A stretch of DNA of 64,000 bases from Natronospirillum operosum. GTDB lineage: Bacteria; Pseudomonadota; Gammaproteobacteria; Pseudomonadales; Natronospirillaceae. The DNA lies in assembly GCF_004768465.1 (NCBI RefSeq), contig NZ_SRMF01000006.1, positions 1-64,000 on the forward strand. Reading direction: 5' to 3'. Position 1 is the stretch's first letter. Every line of letters begins with the position of its first letter. Positions 46,826 to 54,904 of the stretch are shown piece by piece. The translations under genes were made by a program, and so were the position numbers. Under the pieces are notes generated by a model. That model searched no databases, was not told the origin of the DNA, and was given only the letters and a program-made list of their open reading frames with translations.

Positions 46826-48505
46826 TTGGAGTCAGTACCGTTCCCCTGTTTACAGCGCAGCCGATCAGGCTCGTCCAGATCGCTTTTCCTGCTCACCCTG
46901 GCCCTGCTGGCGTTGCTCACTGCCTGCTCCGGCCGCAGCGGCGACAGCACCGTGGACCGCGCACAGATGGAAAACACCGTGCAGCTCCAACTGGACCTGC
47001 TCCTGTCTTCGGTCGCCCCCGTAGGCGGCCAGGCGCTGCCTGATGACACCCTGCAAACCTTCTATGCCGAGCGGAACTACCAGCCGCTCTGGCTGCAGAA
47101 CCATGACGCCCAAAGCCGCCTGCTGGATCAACTGCAGCGGGCCGGTGAACACGGCCTGAACCCGGCTGACTATTTTGTCGACGCCCTGCGTGGCTATCGA
47201 CGGCTGGAGCGCCCCTCGGCTCTGCAGCAGGCCGAACTGGACGTACTGGCCACCATGGCCCTGCAGGCCTACGCCCACGACCTCAGCAGCGGGCGCTATG
47301 ACCCGTCATCCATAGACCCCAACTGGCAGATCGACATTCCCAACGGCGAGTGGAAGACACTGCTGGAACTCGACTCCGCCTCTGCCATGGTGGACGCCCT
47401 GCCCGACCTGGCGCCCCAGCATCCGCATTACCAGGCCCTGCAGCGCTGGTATGCCTACTATCAGGAACTCGATCAGCGCAACGCCGAAGTGCGCATACCG
47501 CGCGGAGAGCTGCTGTTGCGTGGCTCGCGCGAACCCAGAGTGGCCCTGCTGCGCGAACGACTGCAGCAACTGGGTGACCTGCGCGGACCGGCCCGCGGGG
47601 TCGACCCCAACCTGTTCGACGGCGTGCTGGAAGATGCCGTGCGCAGCTTTCAGGCCCGCCATGGCTTGAGTGTCGACGGTCGGGCCGGCAGCCAGACGCT
47701 CGCCGCCATGAATGTACCCGTGGCCGAACGCGCACAGCAGATTCGCCTGAACATGGAGCGCTGGCGCTGGTTGCCGGCAGAGTTGGAAGAGGACCGCATC
47801 TGGGTCGACCTGACGGCCTATGAAGTGCACATGCACCTGCATGGCGAGCATCACAGCATGCGCGCGGTGATCGGCATGCCGGAGCGTATGACGCGGGTAT
47901 TCCGCGGCGAGATGACCTATATGGAAATCAACCCGACCTGGCGGGTGCCCCAGCGCATTGCACGCGAGATGCTGCTGCCACAGATTCAGAACGATGCCAA
48001 CTATCTGCGCCGCAACAACTACCGGGTATTCAGCGGCTGGCACTCCGGTGCCGAAGAGATTGACCCCGATTCAGTCAACTGGGCCGCCATGACGCCGGAG
48101 AACCTGGTCTACCGCTTTGAACAGATGCCGGACCCCGGCAATGCGATGGGCCAGTACAAGTTCATGTTCCCCAACCGTAACGCCATTTACCTGCACGACA
48201 CCCCGGTGCAACGCTACTTTGACCAGCCCGACCGCGCCCGCAGCGCCGGCTGTGTACGCCTGCACGACCCCTCCTTCTTTGCCGACCTGCTGGTACGGGA
48301 CGACCCCTCCGCGCGCGACCGCCTGAACCTGGCGCGTCGAGTCGATGACCCGACCGTGGTATCACTGCGCGACCCGGTGCCCATCTACCTGGTCTACTTC
48401 ACCGTCATGCTGGACCCCCAGGGCCTGCCCGAGTTCAGAGAAGACATCTACGAGCGCGACCCGCTGATGCGCGAGGCCATGATCTACCGCAACCTGAGTC
48501 TCTGA
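46826..48505 (+). CDS. L,D-transpeptidase lipoprotein, YcbB/LdtD type
   Basis: The 559-residue product has a lipobox LTAC (C34), a scaffold domain, a peptidoglycan-binding helix domain (about 225-300) and a YkuD catalytic domain (about 320-490). The active-site region is HDTP... RSAGCVRLHD with C476 as nucleophile. Enzymes of this type form 3-3 cross-links in peptidoglycan. The likely start is a TTG with AAGG 8-9 bases upstream, because no ATG or GTG precedes the signal sequence in frame. Confidence 0.87.
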   Translation: MESVPFPCLQRSRSGSSRSLFLLTLALLALLTACSGRSGDSTVDRAQMENTVQLQLDLLLSSVAPVGGQALPDDTLQTFYAERNYQPLWLQNHDAQSRLLDQLQRAGEHGLNPADYFVDALRGYRRLERPSALQQAELDVLATMALQAYAHDLSSGRYDPSSIDPNWQIDIPNGEWKTLLELDSASAMVDALPDLAPQHPHYQALQRWYAYYQELDQRNAEVRIPRGELLLRGSREPRVALLRERLQQLGDLRGPARGVDPNLFDGVLEDAVRSFQARHGLSVDGRAGSQTLAAMNVPVAERAQQIRLNMERWRWLPAELEEDRIWVDLTAYEVHMHLHGEHHSMRAVIGMPERMTRVFRGEMTYMEINPTWRVPQRIAREMLLPQIQNDANYLRRNNYRVFSGWHSGAEEIDPDSVNWAAMTPENLVYRFEQMPDPGNAMGQYKFMFPNRNAIYLHDTPVQRYFDQPDRARSAGCVRLHDPSFFADLLVRDDPSARDRLNLARRVDDPTVVSLRDPVPIYLVYFTVMLDPQGLPEFREDIYERDPLMREAMIYRNLSL

Positions 48506-48681
48506 GTAGCGGTTGTCTGTCATACCAGACAAGCGGAAAGCACATTGACCGCCAATAGGTGCTGGAGCTTGCAGCTTCATAGATGCGTTGTCCTTTCTGT
48601 TTGACCCTACCCCACTCTTCTCAGTTCCAGTGACTTTTCGGTATAGTCTGCTTTGAGTAGCAGCTACAGCAGATACATTTG

Positions 48682-48898
48682 ATGGAAAAAACTAGCTGGT
48701 ATGCGATCCCGGCCAAGATCCTTTTTTCTCGTGTTTTTCGGGAGCTGGATCTACTGCGTAGTTGCCTATGGCTTCCTTTTGGGGCTCGGCCTAGGTTGGC
48801 TGCCGTCATACTTTGCAGCTGTGATTGCTGCTTTCCTTTGGCCCTTGATCTGGGGCGCAGTCGTTTTCGTGACATACCTGCTTTTTGGCCCCGTGTAG
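48682..48898 (+). pseudogene. Small two-helix membrane protein, possibly frameshifted
   Basis: The frame starting at 48701 encodes 65 residues with two or three hydrophobic stretches (FFLVFFGSWIYCVVAYGF, YFAAVIAAFLWPLIWGAVV). The frame starting ATG at 48682 gives a better N-terminus (MEKTSWYAIPAKILF) and meets the membrane frame at a run of six T (48723-48728). Removing one T would join them into a natural-looking 71-residue protein. It is either a real 65-residue protein from 48701 or a +1-frameshifted gene. No function is recognised. Confidence 0.5.
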
Positions 48899-48934
48899 CG
48901 CTTTCTTTGCTCACTTGGAAGCCCTCGAGGGAAA

Positions 48935-49745
48935 GTGGCAACGCCATCTCAACGCCGAGAGGTGGAAAAGAATGTCGTTGAGGCTGCTCGCTCCAGTATT
49001 CGGCTGGCCTCTCAGATTTTCGGTATCAGTGAGACCTGCTACCGCTATCAGGCGATAGCATAGTCACGATAACGCCTTGATTGCCGACTGGTTGGTGCGA
49101 TTGACCCACAACCAGCGCAGTTGGGGCTTTGGCCTAGGCTTCCTGTATCTGCGCAATGTGAAGGGGCACTCCCCTGGAACCATAAGCGGGTGTATCGGAT
49201 ATACCGTGAACTGGCTGAACCTCCGCATCAAGCGGAAGAAGCGCCTGATACGTGAAAAGCCGGAGCCCTTGGCAGTACCAACCGCGCTGAACGACTGCTG
49301 GTCGATGGACTTCATGCATGATCAGTTGGCAGAGCGTACCGGTTGTTCAACGTGATCGACGATTACAACCGATAAGGCCTGGTAATCGATGCGGACTTCT
49401 CATTACCGGCAAAGCGCGTGATACGCTCTCTCATCCAGTTGATCCCGGCCCAAGGCCATTAGATGCGACAACGGCCCGGAGTACGTCAGTGGCAGACTGA
49501 TCAGTTGGGCGAAGCAGAACGGCATTGAACTGCAGTACATTCAACCTGGCAAGCCACAGCAGACTGCCTACATCGAACGCTATAACCGGACGGTACGCTA
49601 TGACTGGCTGAGCCATTATCTGTTCGACTCGATCGCTGAAGTACAGGACTTTGCCACCCGCTGGCTCTGGACATACAACCACGAGCGACCGAACATGGCA
49701 CTGGGCGGCATCACACCGAAACAGAAGGTGGCTATGGCTGCCTGA
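48935..49745 (+). pseudogene. Decayed IS3-family transposase (OrfB) remnant
   Basis: Fragments in different frames spell an IS3-type OrfB: EVEKNVVEAARSSIRLASQI and ISETCYRYQ (48935-49061), then ALIADWLVRLTHNQRSWGFG and PLAVPTALNDCWSMDFMHDQ. Later come AKQNGIELQYIQPGKPQQTA and WLWTYNHERPNMALGGITPK up to the TGA at 49743. At least four frame breaks and an in-frame stop make it non-functional. The DDE core is split. Terminal inverted repeats were not found. Confidence 0.88.
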
Positions 49746-49851
49746 CCGAGTCTACTTATCACTCGGTTAATAATGAGAGGATTACCCTAGCTGATGCTTT
49801 AGCGTTGAGCCTGCAGGAATTTGTTCATTGGTTTCTCCGATTCTCAGGCAT

Positions 49852-49880
49852 AAAAACCCGCTCAGATATTCCTAGCGGGC
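49852..49880 (-). terminator. Terminator of the unknown two-gene operon
   Basis: On the minus strand CCCGCT...AGCGGG (49857-49862 with 49874-49879) is followed by five T. It lies just after the stop of the 83-residue gene. Confidence 0.8.
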
Positions 49881-49894
49881 CTTTGAAAATAGGT

Positions 49895-50146
49895 TTATTC
49901 AACCTTAGCGTTTCCAATTCTCTCGATCAAAAGCTTTCCTGACAATTTTGAATGTCTTAACCAAAATTCTCCTTGCAAGGCCTCGAGCTGAGCATATGTT
50001 TCTTCAATGTGCTCCTTTAATGCATCAAAATCAGGGTCGGAATGAGAAAAATCATGTAGGCGATCAAACGATTCCCGCACAGCAATGGCAAATTTCTTAT
50101 CCGCAGACGTCAAATCTGCCAATACTTCATCAAGTTTCGTACCCAT
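49895..50146 (-). CDS. Hypothetical 83-residue acidic protein
   Basis: I do not recognise this protein. It is small, acidic and probably all helical (FDRLHDFSHSDPDFDALKEHIEETYAQLEALQGEF), with no signal or membrane segment. GGGAG lies seven bases before the ATG. It follows the 415-residue gene by 84 bases on the same strand and is followed by a terminator, so the two likely form one operon. The DNA is visibly AT-richer than the chromosome around it, suggesting recent acquisition. Confidence 0.7.
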   Translation of the reverse strand: MGTKLDEVLADLTSADKKFAIAVRESFDRLHDFSHSDPDFDALKEHIEETYAQLEALQGEFWLRHSKLSGKLLIERIGNAKVE

Positions 50147-50230
50147 ACGATCACTCCCATTTTGAACGAGATCGAAGGATAAACTCTTCAGTCCGAATTG
50201 TCAGCAGACGCACATTCTGTGCGACACCTA

Positions 50231-51478
50231 TCAACCTTCCTCCAACGCTTGTTTTTGAAGCTTCTTGACGTCTACATTGAGCTCATTGTCACCCGCCTTG
50301 AGCTTCACTGACCGCGAAGATCCTAAGATGGCTGATGCAAGTTGGTCAGCAGCGTTAGCATTGCTGCTCCCGGAATTTCCAGCTTTCGATTCGAACAAGC
50401 CAGCAGTAATTTGTTCAATCAATCTCTCCGGCATTACCTTATCGCCCAACGCGGTCCATTCTAAGGCACTTTCAACAGCCCAGTTAGCTCGCTCAATATC
50501 CAACTCAAACTGCTTGATTTTGAACTCTGCTTCCGCATGCCTTTGGAGCCAGTCGTTCTCCCACCGAAGCCAGTAAAATATTAAACCAATAAGTGCGAAT
50601 GAAAGTGAAGCAAAGTACAAGTATCCATAGATACTGGAATCACCTCCTGCGATATCCCAAAATATGACCACAAAGGCCATAATAAAACTTAGTAAAACTA
50701 AAGATGAGGCTACAGCAACCCGGACAGGCCAGCGCATCTGACGTGTTCCATGTGTAAGATTGAATTCCTTCTGTCGATCCGAGATTGTTTCAATTAATTG
50801 TTTTCGGTTTTCCCTTCGAGCATGGGTGTTTGAACGATCATCGAGCTGCTTCTCCCGTTTTTCCAGCTCCTGAAATTTACCTTTCAGCTCTTCATGTAGC
50901 TCTTTATGTCGATCCTGATATTGAGTCTCTAAGTCATCAGTACGAGCTCTATAATCTGACTCCATTTCAAGCCGTTCATCTCTGATCTTTTCCAGCATGT
51001 CTGCGTTAAGAGACTCCAAGCGTTCCAGAACTGCCTCATGACTGGCGAGAACGTTGGATGCCTGGCGAGTGCTTGTTGTCAGTCGTGTTAGATCTGAGCT
51101 GGCATACAGTTGGTCAGCGATTATATCCATCGCCTGTGCTAACTGATCTTCCTCTAGTTGTTCTTGGTTCGATCTGTCGTTTCTGCTGACGATCATTTGA
51201 TCAATGAATGCAGCAGTTTCTGGCTCACCTCCACCTCTTTGAAAGTCAAATGTAATGTCTGCTATCTTTAATCTAATTCGATTAATTCGATACTTCCTAG
51301 CAATAGCAAACTCATCTAATTCATCTTCCCAGTTTTCAGGATCAATACTTGTAGCAGATATACCGTGATTGTGTATATTTAGCTGATGGAATCCAACTTC
51401 TCCGGTGATTTTCTTAAAACAAGTGATGAGTTTCTTGTCATCAGATTTGACGAAATTAAGCTTAACTAGTTGCACCAT
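50231..51478 (-). CDS. Hypothetical coiled-coil membrane protein, 415 residues
   Basis: Not recognised. Visible parts are an N-terminal globular region (about 1-120), a long charged coiled coil (about 145-240, rich in Glu, Lys and Arg) and two membrane helices (about 251-274 and 283-303). A C-terminal cytosolic part (305-415) ends in a Ser/Asn-rich linker and a short KLKAGDNELNVDVKKLQ tail. AAGGAGG lies six bases before the ATG. It is first in an AT-rich two-gene operon between an IS remnant and tRNA-Leu repeats. The layout recalls membrane-anchored sensor or defence proteins, but no function is claimed. Confidence 0.75.
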   Translation of the reverse strand: MVQLVKLNFVKSDDKKLITCFKKITGEVGFHQLNIHNHGISATSIDPENWEDELDEFAIARKYRINRIRLKIADITFDFQRGGGEPETAAFIDQMIVSRNDRSNQEQLEEDQLAQAMDIIADQLYASSDLTRLTTSTRQASNVLASHEAVLERLESLNADMLEKIRDERLEMESDYRARTDDLETQYQDRHKELHEELKGKFQELEKREKQLDDRSNTHARRENRKQLIETISDRQKEFNLTHGTRQMRWPVRVAVASSLVLLSFIMAFVVIFWDIAGGDSSIYGYLYFASLSFALIGLIFYWLRWENDWLQRHAEAEFKIKQFELDIERANWAVESALEWTALGDKVMPERLIEQITAGLFESKAGNSGSSNANAADQLASAILGSSRSVKLKAGDNELNVDVKKLQKQALEEG

Positions 51479-51585
51479 GCTAGGCCTCCTTCTTTACAAG
51501 AAGCCAGTCTGCACCATTCGGTGCAGGCTAATCCAGCATTTGTCCTTTTTCTGTCGGCTTAAAGGGAGGATTGTCGCTCAAAGTA

Positions 51586-51956
51586 TTAAGCAGTCACCTC
51601 TCCAAAGTCCGAGCGGCCCTGAACGTTGAAGTTGATCTGCTTCTCGGTCAGGGAGTACGCACCGACATCAATCGGGTGGTTCGATACCACCACAGGGCCG
51701 TGATCAATTGACTGCCTACTCCCTGTGGATACAGCTTCAGGGCTAGGTAGGCTCTTAAGCTGATTGCGTTCTGGCCCGAATCGTCAGGACAATGAAGGTA
51801 GGTGAAGCTGCGCGACCAGTTCTGTATCTTGCCAGGCAAGTACTGCTTACCGTTGGCACCCCATAGCCGTCTTGTCATGTCGTGCATGATGAGGGAGCCC
51901 TGCAGGCTGCAGCTGGATATAAAGCGAACAGTTTCAACTGCTGAGCGTTGAGCCAA
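51586..51956 (-). pseudogene. Decayed coding remnant of unknown family
   Basis: On the minus strand the last about 60 codons before the TAA at 51586 read like real protein (VVVSNHPIDVGAYSLTEKQ, then INFNVQGRSDFGEVTA). The preceding sequence reads better in another frame (NGKQYLPGKIQNWSRSFTY). A frameshift near 51735-51775 would explain this. No intact start is present and the family is not recognised. It may be the tail of a gene truncated when the island formed. Confidence 0.35.
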
Positions 51957-51991
51957 TCAACTGTTGATAATCAGTGATGGATTGGTGCTGC

Positions 51992-52078
51992 AGCTGATCG
52001 GGTTCTTTTGAGTATGGTACCAGTGGCCGGAATCGACGGTCCGACGCTTCGGTCGGCACGGGGGAGTGCCGGTTCGAA
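51992..52078. repeat. 87-bp direct repeat with tRNA-Leu 3' end, copy 1
   Basis: Nearly identical to 52110-52196 (one difference seen), with a 118-bp offset. It includes TGGTACCAGTGGCCGGA, the complement of the 3' end of tRNA-Leu(CAA), then diverges. This is typical of attachment-site duplication. Confidence 0.85.
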
Positions 52079-52089
52079 TTTGGAGCCAA

Positions 52090-52126
52090 CAAAAAACCCG
52101 ACCAGGGTGAGCTGATCGGGTTCTTT
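52090..52126 (-). terminator. Hairpin between the two 87-bp repeats
   Basis: On the minus strand AACCCGA...TCGGGTT followed by TTTTTG forms a terminator-like hairpin. It lies partly in repeat copy 2 and may be the original tRNA operon terminator. Confidence 0.6.
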
Positions 52127-52196
52127 TGAGTATGGTACCAGTGGCCGGAATCGACGGTCCGACGCTTCGGCCGGCACGGGGGAGTGCCGGTTCGAA
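52110..52196. repeat. 87-bp direct repeat with tRNA-Leu 3' end, copy 2
   Basis: Second copy, 51 bases from the tRNA-Leu 3' end. Both copies are in the same orientation as the tRNA. They lack the 5' half of a tRNA and cannot fold as one. Confidence 0.85.
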
Positions 52197-52205
52197 CGGT
52201 ACAAA

Positions 52206-52234
52206 AAAGCCCGAGATGATTTTTCACCTCGGGC
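52206..52234 (-). terminator. tRNA-Leu terminator
   Basis: AGCCCGAG and CTCGGGCT form an 8-bp stem. The minus-strand transcript then runs into six U, 13 bases after the tRNA. Confidence 0.9.
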
Positions 52235-52246
52235 TATCTCGAATGC

Positions 52247-52333
52247 TGGTACCAGTGGCCGGACTCGAACCGGCACGGGTGTTACCCCGGCGGATTTTGA
52301 ATCCGCTGCGTCTACCAATTTCGCCACACTGGC
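52247..52333 (-). tRNA. tRNA-Leu(CAA)
   Basis: The 87-base minus-strand sequence folds as a class II tRNA. The acceptor stem GCCAGTG/CACTGGT is followed by ACCA, so CCA is encoded. The anticodon loop TTCAAAA lies in stem GCGGA/TCCGC, there is a long variable arm, and the T loop is GGTTCGAGTCC. Anticodon CAA reads UUG. Its 3' end is duplicated downstream. Confidence 0.97.
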
Positions 52334-52346
52334 ATTTCCAGCGCGC

Positions 52347-52374
52347 ATTCTACTAGAACCGGCGGACTGCGCAA
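52347..52374 (-). promoter_or_regulatory. tRNA-Leu promoter
   Basis: On the minus strand TTGCGC (52369-52374) and TAGAAT (52347-52352) with a 16-base spacer, followed by GCGCGC. This resembles the rrn promoter at 140-167, as expected for stable RNA genes. Confidence 0.7.
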
Positions 52375-52638
52375 CCGTTTCTGCAGGGCCGGAAGGCCCG
52401 AATCACGCCTGATAGCTGCAATATTGATTGGATATTGACTCGTCCGGCGCATTGACTTTCGGGCAAGCCTGACCAAATAATAGCCAGCCCGTCCCGATTT
52501 GGCAGAGCCATGAAGTCAATGCACTGCGCTATCGGTCCGGAGAACAGGCGTCTGACTTGTGTTCAGCATCTGAGAGGTGGACTTCTCCAGAGACACAGGC
52601 GCTTGCCCAGGGAGTCAAGGTAGTCGGGTAAATTCTAC
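52375..52638. other. Intergenic DNA between tRNA-Leu and the EAL-CBS-GGDEF gene
   Basis: No gene. Two TTGACT words (52435-52440 and 52453-52458) are candidate -35 elements for the rightward gene, but no matching -10 stands out. Confidence 0.35.
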
Positions 52639-54480
52639 ATGAGAAGCAGAAAGAGCAACTCTGCAGGAACGCAGTCAGACAATGACACCGAGTCTGAACG
52701 CAAGGGGCTGGCGGGCCGTCTGGATGATCATGATGCCCTGACCGTCAGGGCTATAATCGAGTCGGGCATCCAGTCCCTCTATCAACCTGTGGTGGATGTC
52801 GCACGGGCCGAAATCCTGGGCTACGAATGCCTGTCACGTGGGCCTGACGGCCATGAGCTTGAGCCTCCCTTGCAGCTGTTCTCCGAAGCCAGGGATCATG
52901 GCCTGCTGCCCAGTCTGGAAACATCCTGCCGTGGCCTGGCCGTCGAACGTTTTGTGGAACGTCAGTTCGAAGGCAAGCTGTTTCTGAACTGCGATCCGCA
53001 TGCTTTTCTGCATCCCGAGTATCCCCGCGGCTATACACTGGCCAGACTCCAGGCCGCCAACCTCGACCCCGAGCAGGTGGTCATCGAGTTGACAGCTCAT
53101 CATTTTCGCGAAGATTTCGGGGCCCTGCGGGAAGCCATGCAGCACTATCGCCGGCTCGGCATGCAGACCGCCATTCCGGATCTGGGCACCGGCTACAACG
53201 GGCTTCGCCTCTGGTCGGAACTGCACCCCGACTTCGTCAAGCTGGACCCGCACTTCGCGCAGAATATTCACAAGAGCCACACCAAGCAGAGCTTTGTCCG
53301 GGCGCTGGTACAACTCTGTGACGAGTTGCGTACCCGCCTGGTCCTGACCGGGATAGAAACGGCTGCCGAGGCCGAATTGCTGCAGGAGCTGGGAGTACAC
53401 CTGATGCAGGGGTTCTATTTCGCCCATCCGAAGGCAGGCCCTGCAAGTGCCGACTTTCAGCTACCGGGGGCCGGGCCAAGACGCCGTATCCAGGATTTTC
53501 AGCAGGCCATTGATCTGGCGCACTGGGTCGAACCCGCAGCGCCCAACACCCAACTGGGCAGCCTCTGGCGCCGTTTTGAAAACGAGCCACAGTGTCAGGC
53601 CATTCCGGTGGTGGATGCGGGAAAAGCGCTGGGCTTCATAGAGCGGGCCCGAGTCTATGAACTGTTCGCCAAGCCCTATGGTCGAGCCCTGTTTTCGCAG
53701 AAAACTGCCCGCCATTTCGTCGCGCCGGAATCACTGCTGGTGGATCAGCATACGCTGCTGTCCGATTTGAGCCGCATGATCACTGCCGAGCCGGACCTGC
53801 AGTTGCGCCAGCATTTCATTGTGCTGGACTGCAACAACCGGTATCTGGGAGTAGGCCAGGCCCGAGACCTGCTACGCCGCATGACCGAACATCGCCTGCG
53901 CGTGGCCAGACATGCCAACCCGCTGACCCACCTGCCGGGCAATGTGCCCACCAATGAACATCTGGAAGACCTGATCAACAGGCAGCGCAGTTTCAGTATT
54001 GCCTATCTGGATCTGGATGCCTTCAAGCCCTTCAATGATACCTGGGGCTATCACACCGGCGATCAGGTGATACTGCTGGTGGCGCAGTTGTTGCGGGAGC
54101 GGCTGCGCAGCCGCCAGCATTTTATCGGCCACATTGGCGGGGATGATTTTGTGGTCATCTCCACCCATCACGAGCCGGAGCCGCAGTTGCGCCTGCTGCA
54201 ACAGACCTTCGTCGAGCGCATCAGGCACCTGATGACCAGCTCCGGCCTGCCGGACGGCGATTATCAGGCAACCGACCGTCAGGGCGAGTACCGGCACTAC
54301 AGTCTGCCCCGCGTCTCCATCGGCATCGTGCATGTCGACGGCACAGAGGGCCCGCAGAGCATGGATGAACTCGTGCCGGCCCTGACCCGGGCCAAGCATG
54401 AGTCCAAACGTCTGTGCGGCCAGGGTCTCTACCGGTCACACTGGCATCCGACCAGACCACAGCCTAGTGCGGACGAATAA
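52639..54480 (+). CDS. EAL-CBS-GGDEF signalling protein
   Basis: The 613-residue product is ordered EAL (about 35-270), CBS pair (about 285-415) and GGDEF (about 430-600). The EAL signature reads YECLSRG, the usual ELTE is ELTA and DDFGTG is PDLGTG, so the phosphodiesterase site is incomplete. The GGDEF motif is GGDDF, which may or may not be active. CBS domains may sense adenine nucleotides. No membrane segments are seen. Confidence 0.87.
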   Translation: MRSRKSNSAGTQSDNDTESERKGLAGRLDDHDALTVRAIIESGIQSLYQPVVDVARAEILGYECLSRGPDGHELEPPLQLFSEARDHGLLPSLETSCRGLAVERFVERQFEGKLFLNCDPHAFLHPEYPRGYTLARLQAANLDPEQVVIELTAHHFREDFGALREAMQHYRRLGMQTAIPDLGTGYNGLRLWSELHPDFVKLDPHFAQNIHKSHTKQSFVRALVQLCDELRTRLVLTGIETAAEAELLQELGVHLMQGFYFAHPKAGPASADFQLPGAGPRRRIQDFQQAIDLAHWVEPAAPNTQLGSLWRRFENEPQCQAIPVVDAGKALGFIERARVYELFAKPYGRALFSQKTARHFVAPESLLVDQHTLLSDLSRMITAEPDLQLRQHFIVLDCNNRYLGVGQARDLLRRMTEHRLRVARHANPLTHLPGNVPTNEHLEDLINRQRSFSIAYLDLDAFKPFNDTWGYHTGDQVILLVAQLLRERLRSRQHFIGHIGGDDFVVISTHHEPEPQLRLLQQTFVERIRHLMTSSGLPDGDYQATDRQGEYRHYSLPRVSIGIVHVDGTEGPQSMDELVPALTRAKHESKRLCGQGLYRSHWHPTRPQPSADE

Positions 54481-54901
54481 CCAGCACCGAGACTCTGGAC
54501 CGCTCCACCACCCGCGCGGCCACCGAACCGAGCAGAACCCGCTCCATGGCATTGTGGGAGTGGCTGGGAATGACGATCAGATCAGCCCCGATGCGCTCGG
54601 ATTCATCCAGAATCCGCTTGTAGGGTGTGCCATCCACCACCTTCAGTTTGACCTTGAGGTCATCCGGCACGGCGTCCTGCACAATCTGGCGCAACTGCTG
54701 GTAAACATCATCCCGGATCTTTTCCATCTCGGCCTTGGGGAAATAGCCCGCCACCCAGGGTGAGCCGAAACCCGGCAATACAGTCATGACCTGCAGCTCA
54801 CTCTGATGCTGCTGACTCAGACCAACCGCAGCCTCCAGGGCCCGGTCGGTCTGCGCCTTCTCGGCCGTTATGGCTATGGGTACCAGTATTTTCCTGAACA
54901 T
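54464..54901 (-). CDS. Universal stress protein (UspA family)
   Basis: The 145-residue product is a single Usp domain with a C-terminal GSVAARVVERSRVSVLVIR and the nucleotide-binding pattern IVIPSHSHNAMERVLLGSV. It lies three bases downstream of the TAXI-TRAP permease gene, a frequent arrangement (compare TeaD beside TeaABC in Halomonas), where it can modulate transport. The stop overlaps the 3' end of the convergent EAL-CBS-GGDEF gene by 17 bases. Confidence 0.9.
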   Translation of the reverse strand: MFRKILVPIAITAEKAQTDRALEAAVGLSQQHQSELQVMTVLPGFGSPWVAGYFPKAEMEKIRDDVYQQLRQIVQDAVPDDLKVKLKVVDGTPYKRILDESERIGADLIVIPSHSHNAMERVLLGSVAARVVERSRVSVLVIRPH

Positions 54902-54904
54902 GGT

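Noticed and set aside
48935-49745. Active insertion sequence
   Set aside because: The transposase has several frame breaks and a stop, no OrfA is intact and no terminal inverted repeats or target duplication could be found.
51992-52196. The 87-bp repeats as extra tRNA-Leu genes
   Set aside because: Only the 3' acceptor and part of the T arm match. There is no anticodon arm or 5' acceptor strand.
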